From: a bacterium
GTDB lineage: Bacteria; Sumerlaeota; Sumerlaeia; SLMS01; JAHLLQ01
Assembly: GCA_020444065.1 (NCBI GenBank)
Contig: JAHLLQ010000004.1
Location: 262,662 to 326,661 of the forward strand
Length of the DNA: 64,000 nt
Reading direction: 5' to 3'
Part shown: positions 25,469 through 35,473 of the stretch, in pieces
How positions within the stretch are numbered: the first letter of the stretch is position 1
How the letters are laid out: each line of letters begins with the position of its first letter
Notes under the pieces: generated by a model
Database searches by the model: none
The model's input: only the letters and a program-made list of their open reading frames with translations
Told to the model about the DNA's origin: nothing
Position numbers and translations under genes: made by a program

Positions 25469-28400
25469 TCAGCGCCTCTGCTTCGGCCACGGCCTGTTCG
25501 GATCGCCGATGCCTTCCACGTCCTCGTCTTCTGGTCCGTAGTATTCCTCGTCGTCTTCGAGGTCTTCCTCTTCGTACTCGTCCTCTTCTTCGAGCGCCTC
25601 CGGGATCGGCTCTCCGCGCTCCAGGGCGTGTTCCAGCTTGTCCAGTTCCTCGATCGCGGCATCGCAATCGACGATGATATCGCGGGGCTTGGAGCCCTTG
25701 AACTCGCCGACGATGCCCATTTCTTCGAGCATGTCCATCAGGCGACCGGCTCGCGCGAAGCCGACCTTCAGGCGCCGCTGAATCAGCGAAACGCTGGCCT
25801 TACGCGCCTCCAGAATCAGGCGAGCGGCAGCCCGCACAAGCGCTTCGTCGATTTCCTCGTCGCCTGCCCGGGCCGAACCACCTTGATGCGGCATGAACAT
25901 ACCGGCGTGGACTTTGCCCATCACGCGATTCGTGCCGCGGACCATGCGGTCCTGAGCATCCAGATCGTCCATGCCATCTGGGTTGCCCATCATACGAGCC
26001 AACTCGCGCTGTTCCTTTTCGCTCAGCTTCGGCTCGAACTCCTCGATTTCGTATTCGGCCGGGCATTGCGTACGGACACAGTCGGCGATCCGTTCGACTT
26101 CATCATCACTGACAAAGCAGCCCTGGATGCGGATGGGCTTCGGCATTCCGCCGCCGTGGAACAGCATATCGCCGCGGCCGAGCAGCGACTCGGCGCCGTT
26201 CATGTCGAGAATCGTCCGCGAGTCCACCTTCTGCGAAACCTGGAAGGCGATGCGGCTCGGGAAGTTCGCCTTGATGATACCCGTAATGACGTTAACGGAC
26301 GGGCGCTGGGTAGCGAGGATCAGGTGAATACCGACGGCGCGCGACATCTGCGCCAGCCGCTGGATGGACTCTTCCACGTCCGCCTTCGCGATGATCATCA
26401 GGTCCGCCAACTCGTCCACAATGACGACCATGTACGGCATCGGCTGCAGCTTGCGGCCCTTCAGCTTCGGGTGGCCTTCCGGATCTTCGACGATCTTGTT
26501 GTAGCCGTCGATGTTGCGCACGCCCAGTTCCACCAGCCGCTTGTAGCGCTCTTCCATCTGCTCGACGGCCCAATCTAGAGCGGCCGCCGCGCACTTCGGC
26601 TCGCAAACAACCGGAGCCAAAAGGTGCGGAATATCGCCATAGACCGAGAGCTCGACGCGCTTCGGATCCACCATGATCAGCTTCACGCGATCGGGCGGCT
26701 GGCGATAGAGGAACGACGCAATGATCGTGTTCAGACACACCGACTTACCGGCGCCCGTGGCACCGGCGATCAGCAAGTGCGGCATCTTCTTCAGGTCCGC
26801 GAAGTACGGCGCGCCGTCGATCGTCTTACCCAGCGCAAACGCGAGCGGGCTCTGGTGCTCCCAGAAATCTTCGCAACTGATCAGCTCCTTCAGGTAAACG
26901 CCTGCGCGCTTCTTGTTCGGTACTTCGATACCGACCACTGACTTGCCTGGGATCGGAGCGAGGATACGAACGCTCAGGGCCTTCATTGCCATCGCGATAT
27001 CGTGCTCCAGGCCTGTGATGCGGCTGATCTTGATGCCGGCCGCGGGTTTGAACTCGAACCGCGTCACAACGGGGCCCTGCTTGACCTGGGTCACGCGGCC
27101 CTCGACGCCGAAGTGCGACAGCGTCTCGGTCAGCGTACTGCTCAGTTCGTAGACCTCCTCGCGCGACATCCGGTGGTCGACCACCGGCGGATCCGCCAAC
27201 AACTGAATCTCCGGCAGATGATATTCGCGCGGCGTCCTGCTGAGTTCCATCTCCAACTGCTCACCCTCGAGCGGCTGACCGTTCGGGCCGTGCGGGCGCG
27301 TATCGAACTCCTCATTGAACAGCGGATCGTCTTCCGTGGGGGTTTCGTCGTTCTCGCGAGTCTGACGCAGCAGGCGCTCCTCCGCCTTGCTTCGGATGTC
27401 TTCTTCAGTCTCTTCTTCGTTTTTCTTCCGTGATCCGGCCGGGACGCCTTCATCTTCCCAGCGCGTCGGGAACAACTTGGCCAGTCCCGCACCCAGCGCA
27501 GGGCTCTTCTCCTGCATTGGATTGCCTTCACGGATCGGCAAGGGCTTCGAGTTGTCTTCAAAGAGGATTTCTTCTTCCGCTTCCTCTTCGTCCTCAAGCT
27601 CCGCCGCTTCATCGTCCTCGAAGTCCTCTTCCTCATCTGGAAGCTCTTCGTACTCGTCGTCGTACTCGTCTGCGTAGTCTTCCTCGTAATCTTCTTCGAT
27701 GTCCTCTTCCACGACGCGCGAGCGCAGTCGGCGCTGCAGTCGCAACTCGAGGTCGTGCGCTTCGAGAGCGCGCGCGGCGGCTGCCACGTCATCGTCCGCC
27801 GGGTCATCCCAGCCAGTGGGCTCATCCAACTCTCCGAGCAACGTCATGCGGCGCTCGGTGGCCGGCTTCTCGCGGCGGCGAAGCGCATTCTTCAGCCAAA
27901 GCCCAACACGCGACGGCTGCTTCACCCGCGGCGTCTCCACGGCCTCTTCTTCCTCGTCTTCGATGATGCCATCGGCGGGCACGGGCTCCATGCCGCGTGT
28001 GCGGCGCAGAACCATCGCCGCCAGGGCCGACAACCCCAAATTGGTCATCAGCACCAACCCGACCAGCGTCATGCCGGACAGGATCAGCGCGGCGCCAACG
28101 ACGCCAAACTGGCCGACCATCCGAAGGCCTTCCCATTCAACAAGGAAGCACCCCAAGGCGCCCGCGCGGCGGAAGGTTTCCTGGCTCAGCTCCGGGTTGT
28201 CTGCCCCCGGCAGCGCCAGCAGGCCGTTGATCGCCATGATGACCAAAGCCACGCCCAGCGCGCGCGCGCCGGGCCACTTGGCCTTCAATCCGCGGAACGT
28301 CCGAATGCCCAGCCAGACCAGCACGGCGGGCACACCGAACGACATCGGGACGCCGAAGAACATGGTCAGCGCGGCGCTGATCATCTCTCCGACAGGACCG

Positions 28401-28573
28401 ACGAGCGAACGCCCGTCGCCCCCTACCAGCAAGCTGACAAAGATGAAAATCCCCGCCAGAACAAGCACGGTTCCGGCCACCTCGCGCCGCAAAAGGCTGG
28501 AATCCAACCTCGGCGTCGGCATCTCGTCATTCGTTATCACTGCGCTTTGTTCCGATCTGGACCTGGACGGCAT
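25469..28573 (-). CDS. ftsK: DNA translocase FtsK/SpoIIIE
   Basis: 1034 residues from the ATG at 28573 (GAGGAG 9 bases ahead). N-terminal membrane segments (about 30-190) anchor it at the septum. A long linker follows, exceptionally acidic (EEDIEEDYEEDYADEYDDEY-like, about 290-350). The motor has LLIAGATGAGKSVCLN (Walker A), PYMVVIVDELADLMI (Walker B) and ILATQRPSVNVITGIIKANFPSRIAFQVSQKVDSRTILD. A gamma/winged-helix domain, VSLIQRRLKVGFARAGRLMDMLEEMGIVG, recognises oriented KOPS-like DNA. The motor pumps chromosomal DNA through the division septum and aids dimer resolution. Oddly, the gamma domain is followed by a further acidic tail of about 55 residues (EEEDEYEEEDLEDDEEYYG...); in most FtsK proteins the gamma domain is terminal. 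Confidence 0.96.
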   Translation of the reverse strand: MPSRSRSEQSAVITNDEMPTPRLDSSLLRREVAGTVLVLAGIFIFVSLLVGGDGRSLVGPVGEMISAALTMFFGVPMSFGVPAVLVWLGIRTFRGLKAKWPGARALGVALVIMAINGLLALPGADNPELSQETFRRAGALGCFLVEWEGLRMVGQFGVVGAALILSGMTLVGLVLMTNLGLSALAAMVLRRTRGMEPVPADGIIEDEEEEAVETPRVKQPSRVGLWLKNALRRREKPATERRMTLLGELDEPTGWDDPADDDVAAAARALEAHDLELRLQRRLRSRVVEEDIEEDYEEDYADEYDDEYEELPDEEEDFEDDEAAELEDEEEAEEEILFEDNSKPLPIREGNPMQEKSPALGAGLAKLFPTRWEDEGVPAGSRKKNEEETEEDIRSKAEERLLRQTRENDETPTEDDPLFNEEFDTRPHGPNGQPLEGEQLEMELSRTPREYHLPEIQLLADPPVVDHRMSREEVYELSSTLTETLSHFGVEGRVTQVKQGPVVTRFEFKPAAGIKISRITGLEHDIAMAMKALSVRILAPIPGKSVVGIEVPNKKRAGVYLKELISCEDFWEHQSPLAFALGKTIDGAPYFADLKKMPHLLIAGATGAGKSVCLNTIIASFLYRQPPDRVKLIMVDPKRVELSVYGDIPHLLAPVVCEPKCAAAALDWAVEQMEERYKRLVELGVRNIDGYNKIVEDPEGHPKLKGRKLQPMPYMVVIVDELADLMIIAKADVEESIQRLAQMSRAVGIHLILATQRPSVNVITGIIKANFPSRIAFQVSQKVDSRTILDMNGAESLLGRGDMLFHGGGMPKPIRIQGCFVSDDEVERIADCVRTQCPAEYEIEEFEPKLSEKEQRELARMMGNPDGMDDLDAQDRMVRGTNRVMGKVHAGMFMPHQGGSARAGDEEIDEALVRAAARLILEARKASVSLIQRRLKVGFARAGRLMDMLEEMGIVGEFKGSKPRDIIVDCDAAIEELDKLEHALERGEPIPEALEEEDEYEEEDLEDDEEYYGPEDEDVEGIGDPNRPWPKQRR

Positions 28574-28707
28574 AACCGGAGACTCCTCGGGCAAATTACC
28601 ATACTGGCTCCCGAGGATCGAAAGTGGGCCGGAACAACGGCAAGAAGAGATTCGCAGAAATGGAAGTGGCTAAGTCATTGATCTACGTTTGTAGCAGTCT
28701 GCGGCGC

Positions 28708-30216
28708 TCAGTCCTCATCCCGCCCGTGGTAGTTCGCAGCGTCCTTCATGTGATGGATATCGTGGGGGTGGGATTCGCGCTTGCCAGAGGCTGTCACGCG
28801 CACGAAGCGAGCGCGCTCTTGAAGTTCCGGGATCGTGCGACACCCGTTATATCCCATCGAGGCACGCAGGCCGCCGGTAAACTGGTGCAGCACGGCTTCG
28901 GCCCGCCCGGCATACGGCACCAGGCCCTCGATTCCCTCCGGGACCAGTTTCGGCGCGGCTGCACCGCGCTGCCCGTAGCGATCCGCCGACCCGTGCCGTT
29001 GGCTCATGGCACCGAGTGAGCCCATTCCGCGATAGCTGATGTACTGGCGGCCGCTGATCAGTACACGCTCGCCGGGGCTCTCGTCGGTTCCAGCCAGGAC
29101 GCTGCCCATCATGACGGCTGTCGCGCCCGCGGCCAGCGCCTTCGCCACGTCGCCGCTGTAGCGAATCCCGCCATCCGCAATGACGCCGACTGGCTGGCCG
29201 CGCAGCGCCCGAGCCGCCATGTAAACGGCGCTGAACTGCGGCACACCGACGCCCGCGATCACGCGCGTCGTGCAGATCGATCCCGGCCCGACGCCGACTT
29301 TCACCGCATCCGCGCCCGCGTCTGCGAGCGCAACGGCGCCTTCCGCGCTGGCCACGTTGCCCGCGACGACCTGCTGCTCGGGGCGGTGCTGCTTGATCCA
29401 GCGCACCATTTCCAGAACGCCCTTCGAGTGCCCGTGCGCCGTGTCCACCACCAGCACGTCAACGTCCGTTTCGAGTAAGGTTTCAACGCGCTCGAAATCC
29501 GACGGGCCGATCGCCGCGCCGGCGCGCAGGGAATACGAGTCATCCACGCACTGGTTCGGCGAGTCCGTGCTCAGAATGCGCCGCACGTCCTTGAAGCTGT
29601 AGAGTCCGTGGAACACGCCGGCATCGTCCACGACCGGCAGGATGCTGATGCGGTTGTCGACCATGATGTCGAAGGCCTGGCCGATGGTCGTGCCGACCGC
29701 CGCCGTCACGGGATCGCGCTCCATGACGTCATCAACTTTCGCGTCCATCGTTCGCGCGTAGCGGAAATGCTGCCCCGTGACGATGCCAAGCAGCCGTCGG
29801 TTGCCGTCGAGGACGGGGAAACTGCTGAAGCGGAAGCCCTTTTCGCGCTTCCAGTCTTCCACCTGCGCCAGCGTCTGGCCCGGTTCGATCGTTCGCGCCT
29901 TCGTCAGGAATCCATTGAGGTAGAACTTGATGCGCTTGATTTCCATCCGCTGATCGTGCGGGGGCAGATTCTTGTGCACGATGCCGATCCCACCGGCCAA
30001 GGCCATCGCGATGCCCATATCCGCCTCGGTCACCGTATCCATCGCGGCGGAGACGAATGGGACATTCAGTCGAATTGCGGGGGTCAGAAAGCTGCTGGGG
30101 TCGGCGTCTGCGGGCAGAAAATCAGCGTATTGCGTAACCATCGACACGTCATCGTACGACAATCCCGTGTGGCGATGGGCCTCCATGAAATCGTCGAGCG
30201 CAACATTGACGGGCAT
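28708..30216 (-). CDS. guaB: IMP dehydrogenase
   Basis: 502 residues; oxidises IMP to XMP with NAD+, the committing step of GMP synthesis. Features: [17 protein letters not shown] at the N-terminus, [32 protein letters not shown], two CBS motifs (about 100-215: [20 protein letters not shown]), [31 protein letters not shown] with catalytic Cys, [26 protein letters not shown] and the flap [11 protein letters not shown]...RYGQ. The ATG at 30216 is favoured, with AAAGGA 10 bases ahead. Standing alone, 97 bp from hrpB. Confidence 0.97.
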   Translation of the reverse strand: MPVNVALDDFMEAHRHTGLSYDDVSMVTQYADFLPADADPSSFLTPAIRLNVPFVSAAMDTVTEADMGIAMALAGGIGIVHKNLPPHDQRMEIKRIKFYLNGFLTKARTIEPGQTLAQVEDWKREKGFRFSSFPVLDGNRRLLGIVTGQHFRYARTMDAKVDDVMERDPVTAAVGTTIGQAFDIMVDNRISILPVVDDAGVFHGLYSFKDVRRILSTDSPNQCVDDSYSLRAGAAIGPSDFERVETLLETDVDVLVVDTAHGHSKGVLEMVRWIKQHRPEQQVVAGNVASAEGAVALADAGADAVKVGVGPGSICTTRVIAGVGVPQFSAVYMAARALRGQPVGVIADGGIRYSGDVAKALAAGATAVMMGSVLAGTDESPGERVLISGRQYISYRGMGSLGAMSQRHGSADRYGQRGAAAPKLVPEGIEGLVPYAGRAEAVLHQFTGGLRASMGYNGCRTIPELQERARFVRVTASGKRESHPHDIHHMKDAANYHGRDED

Positions 30217-30313
30217 AGGCGGCGCGTCCTTTCGTAGGCTGGCTGCTCGACAGCAACCTCCGCCACAGCCGCGCGCCGGACGCAACCCGCGCGTGCGTCG
30301 TAGAAGGAAAAAG

Positions 30314-32815
30314 TCAGGATTTGCCGCGCCGTCGACCTCCGACGGCGCGGGCTTGAGCGGAAAGCGGGTCCTCGGGCCACGGGTGCTTCGGATAGCGCGC
30401 CCGGAGTTCCTTGCGGACTTCGGCGTAGGTTGATTTCCAGAAATTCGCCAGATCGGACGTGATCTGAACCGGTCGGAAGTTCGGCCCCAGCAGATGCACC
30501 ACCACGGGCACGCGGCCGCCGGCCACGGTTGGCGTTTCGCGCTGGCCGAACATTTCCTGCAAGCGGACTGGCAGCACCGGCGACTGCCCCGGCTCGTAGC
30601 GCAGTCGAATGCGGCTGCCGCTCGGGACCTCGATGCGTTCCGGCGCGTGCCGATCGAGCGCTTCGCGCTGCTTCCACGTCAGCTTCGCTTCCAACAAATG
30701 CCGCAGGCCCAACTTGCGAATGGCATCCAGTGACGTCCGCCCGGCCGCGGATTCTGCGGCAATCTTGCCCAATCCCGCTTCATCGAACGACGGCATATCC
30801 AAGTCCGGCATGGCGCAATTGAGGAATCGGACGCGCGCCAGGAATTCCGCCGCGGAATCGTTCGCGGCGAAGAACTCCACACCATGTGATCTTAGCCATT
30901 CCGCCAGGGCGCGCGATGCGCCCTCCGGGTCGTCCGCCGCACCGACCGCATCGCGGCGGATGGCGAGTCCTGCAAATGCGATCTCGCGTTCGCTCACAAC
31001 GCGGCCTCGTTCTTCATCGAACCGATGCACGAGCTTCCGCTGCAAGAGGTCCGGATGAACTTCCGCGAGCCATTCCTCTTCGATGGCACTCGCCAGCGAC
31101 ACGCGCGCTTCGCTTCCGACATCGCGCGGATCGAGACTCAGGAACAGACGGCCATGTCGCACAACCGACGAGGGTTCCAGAATCACACCCCGGGCGCCTA
31201 CCATCACACCCCGCGATGGATCATTCTCTCGTCGCAAAGTCACGCGATCGGGGTATGCATGCAGTGGCAGCTTTGAAAAGTCCGTCCCTCTTTTTGATTT
31301 TGGCCTGATATCGGCAACAAGGCGCTGAAGATCATCGCGCACACGCCGCACCGAACGCGCCGCGGTGGGATCGAGACGCGCGTGGCCTTCCTCGAGCCAA
31401 TCGAGGCGTTCGAGCAGATCCGATTCTCCGTGCCAGTCGGCCTGCCTGCGGCGTGATCGTGGTCCGCCCGATAGGATATCCCGTTCCGATAGTAGCGCAG
31501 CCATCGCTGCGGCTTCGCGAGGGATGCCGGCCTCTGCGCCGGCAATCAGCAGGCAACCCAATCGCGGATGAAGTGGGAGGTTCGCGAGTTGCCTTCCGAG
31601 TTTCGTGAACTGCCCGCGCGCATCGACCGCACCAAGCAGTCGCAGCAATTCTTCCGCACGCCGCAGCGCCGCCTCCGGCGGAGATTCGAACCAACCGAAC
31701 TGCGTCGGATCGGAAATGCCATAGGCTCGCAATGCCAGCAACGTCGCCGCCAGATCGATGCGTTCGATTTCCGGCGGGGTCGCTTCATCCAACGCAGCGT
31801 CTTCTCCGCGCGTCCACAGACGCACGCATCGTCCCGCCGCCGTGCGCCCCGCACGGCCTGTGCGCTGATTCGCGGAGGCGCGACTGATCCGTTGCACTTC
31901 CAATCGATCGATTCCCAGGCGAGGATCGTTCACCAGCACGCGCGCCAGCCCGGAATCGATCACCGTACGCACGCCGTCGATTGTCAGCGAAGTCTCCGCG
32001 ATGTTTGTCGCCAGGATGATCTTTCGCTCGCCCGACGGGCGAAGCGCACGATCCTGATCTTCGTTTGAAACGGAACTGTGCAGAATATGGACAGAGCCCG
32101 CCACGCCGCCGATGCGCTCTTGAGTACGAGTGATTTCTCCCATGCCCGGCAGAAAAACCAGAATGTGACCGGTTGTTGCTGCGTCCCCACTTTCTCGGAC
32201 AGCCGTGGCGGCGCGATCCCAGATCGGATCGGTCGTGTGCCGAGGAGCAAACTCGATGTCGACGGGAAACAAGCGTCCGGCGCTCTCAAAAACAGGCGCA
32301 TCCCCGAGGAATCTCGCCACGGGCCCTGGATCCATCGTCGCCGACATCACAACAATGCGCAGGTCCTCGCGCACCGATGTTTGGATTTCCCGCAGTAGCG
32401 CAAGGGCAAGATCCGTATGAATGCTGCGCTCGTGGAACTCGTCCAGGATCACCGTCCCGAGTTTCTCCAGGAACGGATCGCTTTGAATCCAACGCGTCAG
32501 AATGCCTTCTGTCACAACGCGGACGCGCGATCGCGGACCGATGCGATTGTCGAATCGCACCTGGTAGCCAATCTCTTCGCCGATGCGCCAGCCGTGCTCC
32601 GTCGCAATCCGAGCCGCCGCCGCACGGGCCGCCACGCGACGAGGTTGCAACATCGCCACGGCGCCGTTGCCGATGTTCGCTTCGGCAATCGCCAGCGGAA
32701 TTCGGGTCGTCTTCCCGGCGCCGGGCGGAGCGACCACAACCGCGTTCGGCCGCCCGCGCAGCGACCGAACAATGTCCGGTACGATCTCATCAATCGGCAG
32801 GGGAGAGAGCTTCAT
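30314..32815 (-). CDS. hrpB: ATP-dependent RNA helicase HrpB (DEAH/RHA family)
   Basis: 833 residues. Motif I APPGAGKTTRIPLA near 30, motif Ia QPRRVAARAAA, motif II VILDEFHERSIHTDLAL (DEFH, characteristic of HrpB), motif III SATMDPGPV, motif V ILATNIAETSLTIDGV and motif VI QRTGRAGRTAAGR. These are followed by the HA2-like and HrpB C-terminal domains (GVILEPSSVVRHGRLFLSLDPRDVG..., WKQREALDRHAPERIEVPSGSRIRLRYEPGQSPVLPVRLQEMFGQRETPTVAGGRVPVVVHLLGPN). HrpB is a cytosolic helicase of uncertain target in most bacteria. Full length for the family. No good ribosome site is seen before the ATG. Confidence 0.95.
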   Translation of the reverse strand: MKLSPLPIDEIVPDIVRSLRGRPNAVVVAPPGAGKTTRIPLAIAEANIGNGAVAMLQPRRVAARAAAARIATEHGWRIGEEIGYQVRFDNRIGPRSRVRVVTEGILTRWIQSDPFLEKLGTVILDEFHERSIHTDLALALLREIQTSVREDLRIVVMSATMDPGPVARFLGDAPVFESAGRLFPVDIEFAPRHTTDPIWDRAATAVRESGDAATTGHILVFLPGMGEITRTQERIGGVAGSVHILHSSVSNEDQDRALRPSGERKIILATNIAETSLTIDGVRTVIDSGLARVLVNDPRLGIDRLEVQRISRASANQRTGRAGRTAAGRCVRLWTRGEDAALDEATPPEIERIDLAATLLALRAYGISDPTQFGWFESPPEAALRRAEELLRLLGAVDARGQFTKLGRQLANLPLHPRLGCLLIAGAEAGIPREAAAMAALLSERDILSGGPRSRRRQADWHGESDLLERLDWLEEGHARLDPTAARSVRRVRDDLQRLVADIRPKSKRGTDFSKLPLHAYPDRVTLRRENDPSRGVMVGARGVILEPSSVVRHGRLFLSLDPRDVGSEARVSLASAIEEEWLAEVHPDLLQRKLVHRFDEERGRVVSEREIAFAGLAIRRDAVGAADDPEGASRALAEWLRSHGVEFFAANDSAAEFLARVRFLNCAMPDLDMPSFDEAGLGKIAAESAAGRTSLDAIRKLGLRHLLEAKLTWKQREALDRHAPERIEVPSGSRIRLRYEPGQSPVLPVRLQEMFGQRETPTVAGGRVPVVVHLLGPNFRPVQITSDLANFWKSTYAEVRKELRARYPKHPWPEDPLSAQARAVGGRRRGKS

Positions 32816-32871
32816 GGGCGGAGGCTACTTGCTCGCCTCATGGGTGTCGAGGCCCACGAGCATCGCCTCCG

Positions 32872-34563
32872 CTAGTCATACCACTGCATGGCGTAATCCG
32901 AGAACTCGACAATCGCCGCTTCGCGTTCGAACGCAGTCTCCAGATGGCGTTCGAAATCAGGCCTGGCATTCTCCAACACCTTCAGAGCGTGATCCGCCGC
33001 CAGTTGGCGTCCGGCCCAGCCTCGGCGCGTGTTCAATGCGACCCTGGCTTTCAGTTTGAGATACTCTTTCGCCAGGACTGCCTGCATTCCATTCCGCACG
33101 GCACTGCTCTCGTGACCCATCAGCGGGATCAACTGTGGCACGCCGAGCGCATTGGGCGGATGGGCTGCGATCTGAACCAGAGGAGCGTCTTCTCCCGCCA
33201 GGATGCCCTTCACGTTCTGACGCGTCACGTACCAGTCGATCGGCGCGACAAAGAGCACGACCAGCGTAATGGCCAACGCCCAAAGCTGCCTTCGAATCAG
33301 CCACTGCAGGTTGTGCTGGCGCTTAACCATCCACACAACCAACGCGAAGCCTGCCACAACGACCGAGATGCCGAGAATCGCAACGACGCGCATCCGCGAC
33401 ATTCCATTGTAGTCCACGTATATCCATGTGCGGTGGAATGTTGCCATGGCGAGAAGAAGATTCTCGACCGACCAGATCCACGCTGCACGCCTCAGCACCG
33501 CAACCTTTGGATGCTGCGTGAGTGGCCCATGAAACACGAGGCCCAGCACACCGGTCGAGATTGCGAGAGCAACTGTCAGCCAGGCTGCGCCTTCGTGCGC
33601 GTAGCCGGCGTAGTGGAATCCTTCCGGGAACTTCCGGAACCAGAGCGTCCCGAACTCGAAGAGCAGGTAGGCCGCGAACAGTCCGATCACAGCATACAGC
33701 GTATTGCGGGAAGACAGGAAGGCGAACTCCGTCCCTGATTTCACCTTGTCTGGATCGATCCTCTCGCCCTTCGCGTCGATCCACTTCAGGATCATCCGAT
33801 CGAGAATCGGCCGGATCAGACCACTTCCGAGCCAGAAGATCAGGATCCAGAACAGCACGCGTACCGGGCTGAGATCCTCGAACCGTATCACGCGCAGAAG
33901 GCTATTGAGGGACTCGCGGAGGAAATCCCGCAGGCTTGGATTCGCCATGATGAACACGAAGGCGAAGATGAGGACAACGACTGCCGGGATGATGAAATGG
34001 TCGACACGTTTGCCGGATTTCTTTCCGGTCTCTGGATCAGGACTTCCATGTGCGTAGAACGCCAGATTCCAGAGCGGTGAGAATAGCGCGACGACTGAAA
34101 AGTAGAAGAGTTCGACGAAGAAGCCGCGTCCCGTGGCGAGGCTCATTCCGGCCATGTAGACCAGTATCAGTCCCAGTGGTCTTGTCGGCGGCGATCCCAA
34201 CACCATCAGGCGAACCCCAAGCGCAAAGAGGAGCGCGGTGGCCAGCAGGAACGTCCCCTTCCACTTGCGATGAACCGATCCAGGTAACAGCAGCAGCGGC
34301 GCCACGATGAACCACACGCCCCATCCGAAGTAACCCCCGTGGCCCCCGTACAGAAAGATGTCGCTGGCGACGATCAACAACCCGAGCCCAACCAGTTCGG
34401 TCCAACTGAACGGCGGGACATCTGGTCCCGGTCTTGGTGGCAGGAACGCGTTTGACGCTGGCGGTTTACTCGGCGGCTCTGCGACTCCCGGTCCGCTCAT
34501 TGACTGAAATGTTGGTTGGTGTTCCTCCGGTCTCGGCTGCCAGGCGTAACGATTCTCATCCAC
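32872..34563 (-). CDS. Polytopic membrane protein, DUF4153/DUF4173-like
   Basis: 563 residues from a GTG at 34563 (GAGAGGGGG 6 bases ahead; protein begins VDENRYAWQPRPEE). After about 60 cytosolic Pro-rich residues come roughly twelve hydrophobic segments. The central stretch VFHGPLTQHPKVAVLRRAAWIWSVENLLLAMATFHRTWIYVDYNGMSRMRVVAILGISVVVAGFALVVWMV resembles the conserved part of DUF4153/DUF4173 proteins (NGLT-R-x-x-R-type motif). The C-terminal 110 residues are soluble and helical, with IPLMGHESSAVRNGMQAVLAKEY reading like a HEAT-type helix pair. Function unknown. Confidence 0.6.
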   Translation of the reverse strand: MDENRYAWQPRPEEHQPTFQSMSGPGVAEPPSKPPASNAFLPPRPGPDVPPFSWTELVGLGLLIVASDIFLYGGHGGYFGWGVWFIVAPLLLLPGSVHRKWKGTFLLATALLFALGVRLMVLGSPPTRPLGLILVYMAGMSLATGRGFFVELFYFSVVALFSPLWNLAFYAHGSPDPETGKKSGKRVDHFIIPAVVVLIFAFVFIMANPSLRDFLRESLNSLLRVIRFEDLSPVRVLFWILIFWLGSGLIRPILDRMILKWIDAKGERIDPDKVKSGTEFAFLSSRNTLYAVIGLFAAYLLFEFGTLWFRKFPEGFHYAGYAHEGAAWLTVALAISTGVLGLVFHGPLTQHPKVAVLRRAAWIWSVENLLLAMATFHRTWIYVDYNGMSRMRVVAILGISVVVAGFALVVWMVKRQHNLQWLIRRQLWALAITLVVLFVAPIDWYVTRQNVKGILAGEDAPLVQIAAHPPNALGVPQLIPLMGHESSAVRNGMQAVLAKEYLKLKARVALNTRRGWAGRQLAADHALKVLENARPDFERHLETAFEREAAIVEFSDYAMQWYD

Positions 34564-34703
34564 GGAAAGCCCCCTCTCTCGTATCGATCTACCATCGAGA
34601 AACGAATGTGCATCATTGCATCGCTGCATTGCGGGCTTGCCACGTATCGGCGGCAAATCGGTGCCCGTCCACCGTTTCTCCGAATCCTGTGCCAGTGCGC
34701 AGA

Positions 34704-34740
34704 GATAAAAAAGTTAACCGCCCCGGCGAACCGGGGCGGG
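34704..34740 (-). terminator. Intrinsic terminator of the cold-shock gene
   Basis: Minus strand: CCGCCCCGG, loop TTCG, CCGGGGCGG (34718-34739), then TTAACTTTTTTATC. A strong stem with a six-T tract, 84 bases after the coding region. Confidence 0.92.
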
Positions 34741-34822
34741 GGAAGTGTCTTGGTCTGTTGGTTGAGCGTTTACGACTCAGCCTATACCGTGTCTTGACGG
34801 CGTCGGCCAGGTCCGGTTGGGG

Positions 34823-35032
34823 TCAGGCTTCGACCTTGGAGACGTTCGAGGCCTGCATGCCCTTCGGGCCGCGGACGGCTTCAAACTGGACCCGCATGCC
34901 TTCTTCAAGCGTGCGGAAACCATCCATCACGATCGCCGTGTGGTGCACGAAAAGATCGTTGCCATTGTCGTCCGGCGAAATAAAGCCGTAACCCTTGGCG
35001 TCGTTGAACCACTTCACGGTTCCTGTCTGCAT
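34823..35032 (-). CDS. cspA: Cold-shock family protein (CSD)
   Basis: 69 residues, one complete OB-fold cold-shock domain: [19 protein letters not shown] (RNP1 KGYGFI), [10 protein letters not shown] (RNP2 LFVHH) and [15 protein letters not shown]. It binds single-stranded nucleic acid and melts RNA structure. AGGGAG precedes the ATG. Many cold-shock genes are autoregulated through a long 5' leader, and about 440 bp of non-coding DNA lies upstream, but a defined cold box is not recognisable. Confidence 0.97.
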   Translation of the reverse strand: MQTGTVKWFNDAKGYGFISPDDNGNDLFVHHTAIVMDGFRTLEEGMRVQFEAVRGPKGMQASNVSKVEA

Positions 35033-35402
35033 AGTACTACTCCCTGCTATTGGGTGGATTCAGTGCTGATCAAATTGAACCTGACCTGACGAAACCAACA
35101 AGTATCTTCCTCGACACCGGCCGGTTGACGTTCAAAACGCCTCAAACCCACTTCCCACGGGTCCGAGGCGAAACAGAAACATCAACTTCGTAAATAGTGT
35201 GCGTGGTTCTTCAAGCGACTTGCGTAGGCCTTCTTTGTTCTTGATCATGCGCGGGTAATCATCCGGACTTTCCCCCCCCGGTCAACGGAAATCGGCGGCC
35301 TTTTCGTCAATCAAATCGTCATTTGCCATGGACGCTTCAAAACGCACGAGTTGCGTTACAAACGAATCGCAAAAAGACTCGTTCGTATGTTCCGATCGAG
35401 CG
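35033..35402. other. Non-coding region upstream of the cold-shock gene
   Basis: 370 bp with no supportable gene on either strand. It presumably holds the cold-shock promoter and leader. A run of eight C at 35272-35279 (eight G on the coding side) is followed in the transcription direction by AAAGTCCGG. TTGACC lies just before the G run on the minus strand, 17 bases from ATGATT, a weak promoter candidate. Confidence 0.45.
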
Positions 35403-35438
35403 AAAAAAGCGCACAGATTCTTAACCCGAAGCCGTGCG
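35403..35438 (-). terminator. Probable terminator of the double-RHH gene
   Basis: On the minus strand CGCACG and TGTGCG can pair (one G-U) around a 17-base loop, followed directly by CTTTTTT (complement of 35403-35409). It is 36 bp past the stop. Confidence 0.6.
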
Positions 35439-35473
35439 TGCCGCCCTCAGCGATGATCTTGTTGGTTGGATCT

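Noticed and set aside
25405-25662. N-terminal extension of the membrane protein downstream of ftsK
   Set aside because: It would overlap the ftsK 3' end and encode only a Lys/Arg/Thr-rich frame-shifted copy of ftsK's acidic tail. The ATG at 25404 is preferred.
35272-35279. Run of eight C as a phase-variation tract
   Set aside because: It lies in non-coding DNA far from promoters I can identify; a switch is possible but not supported.
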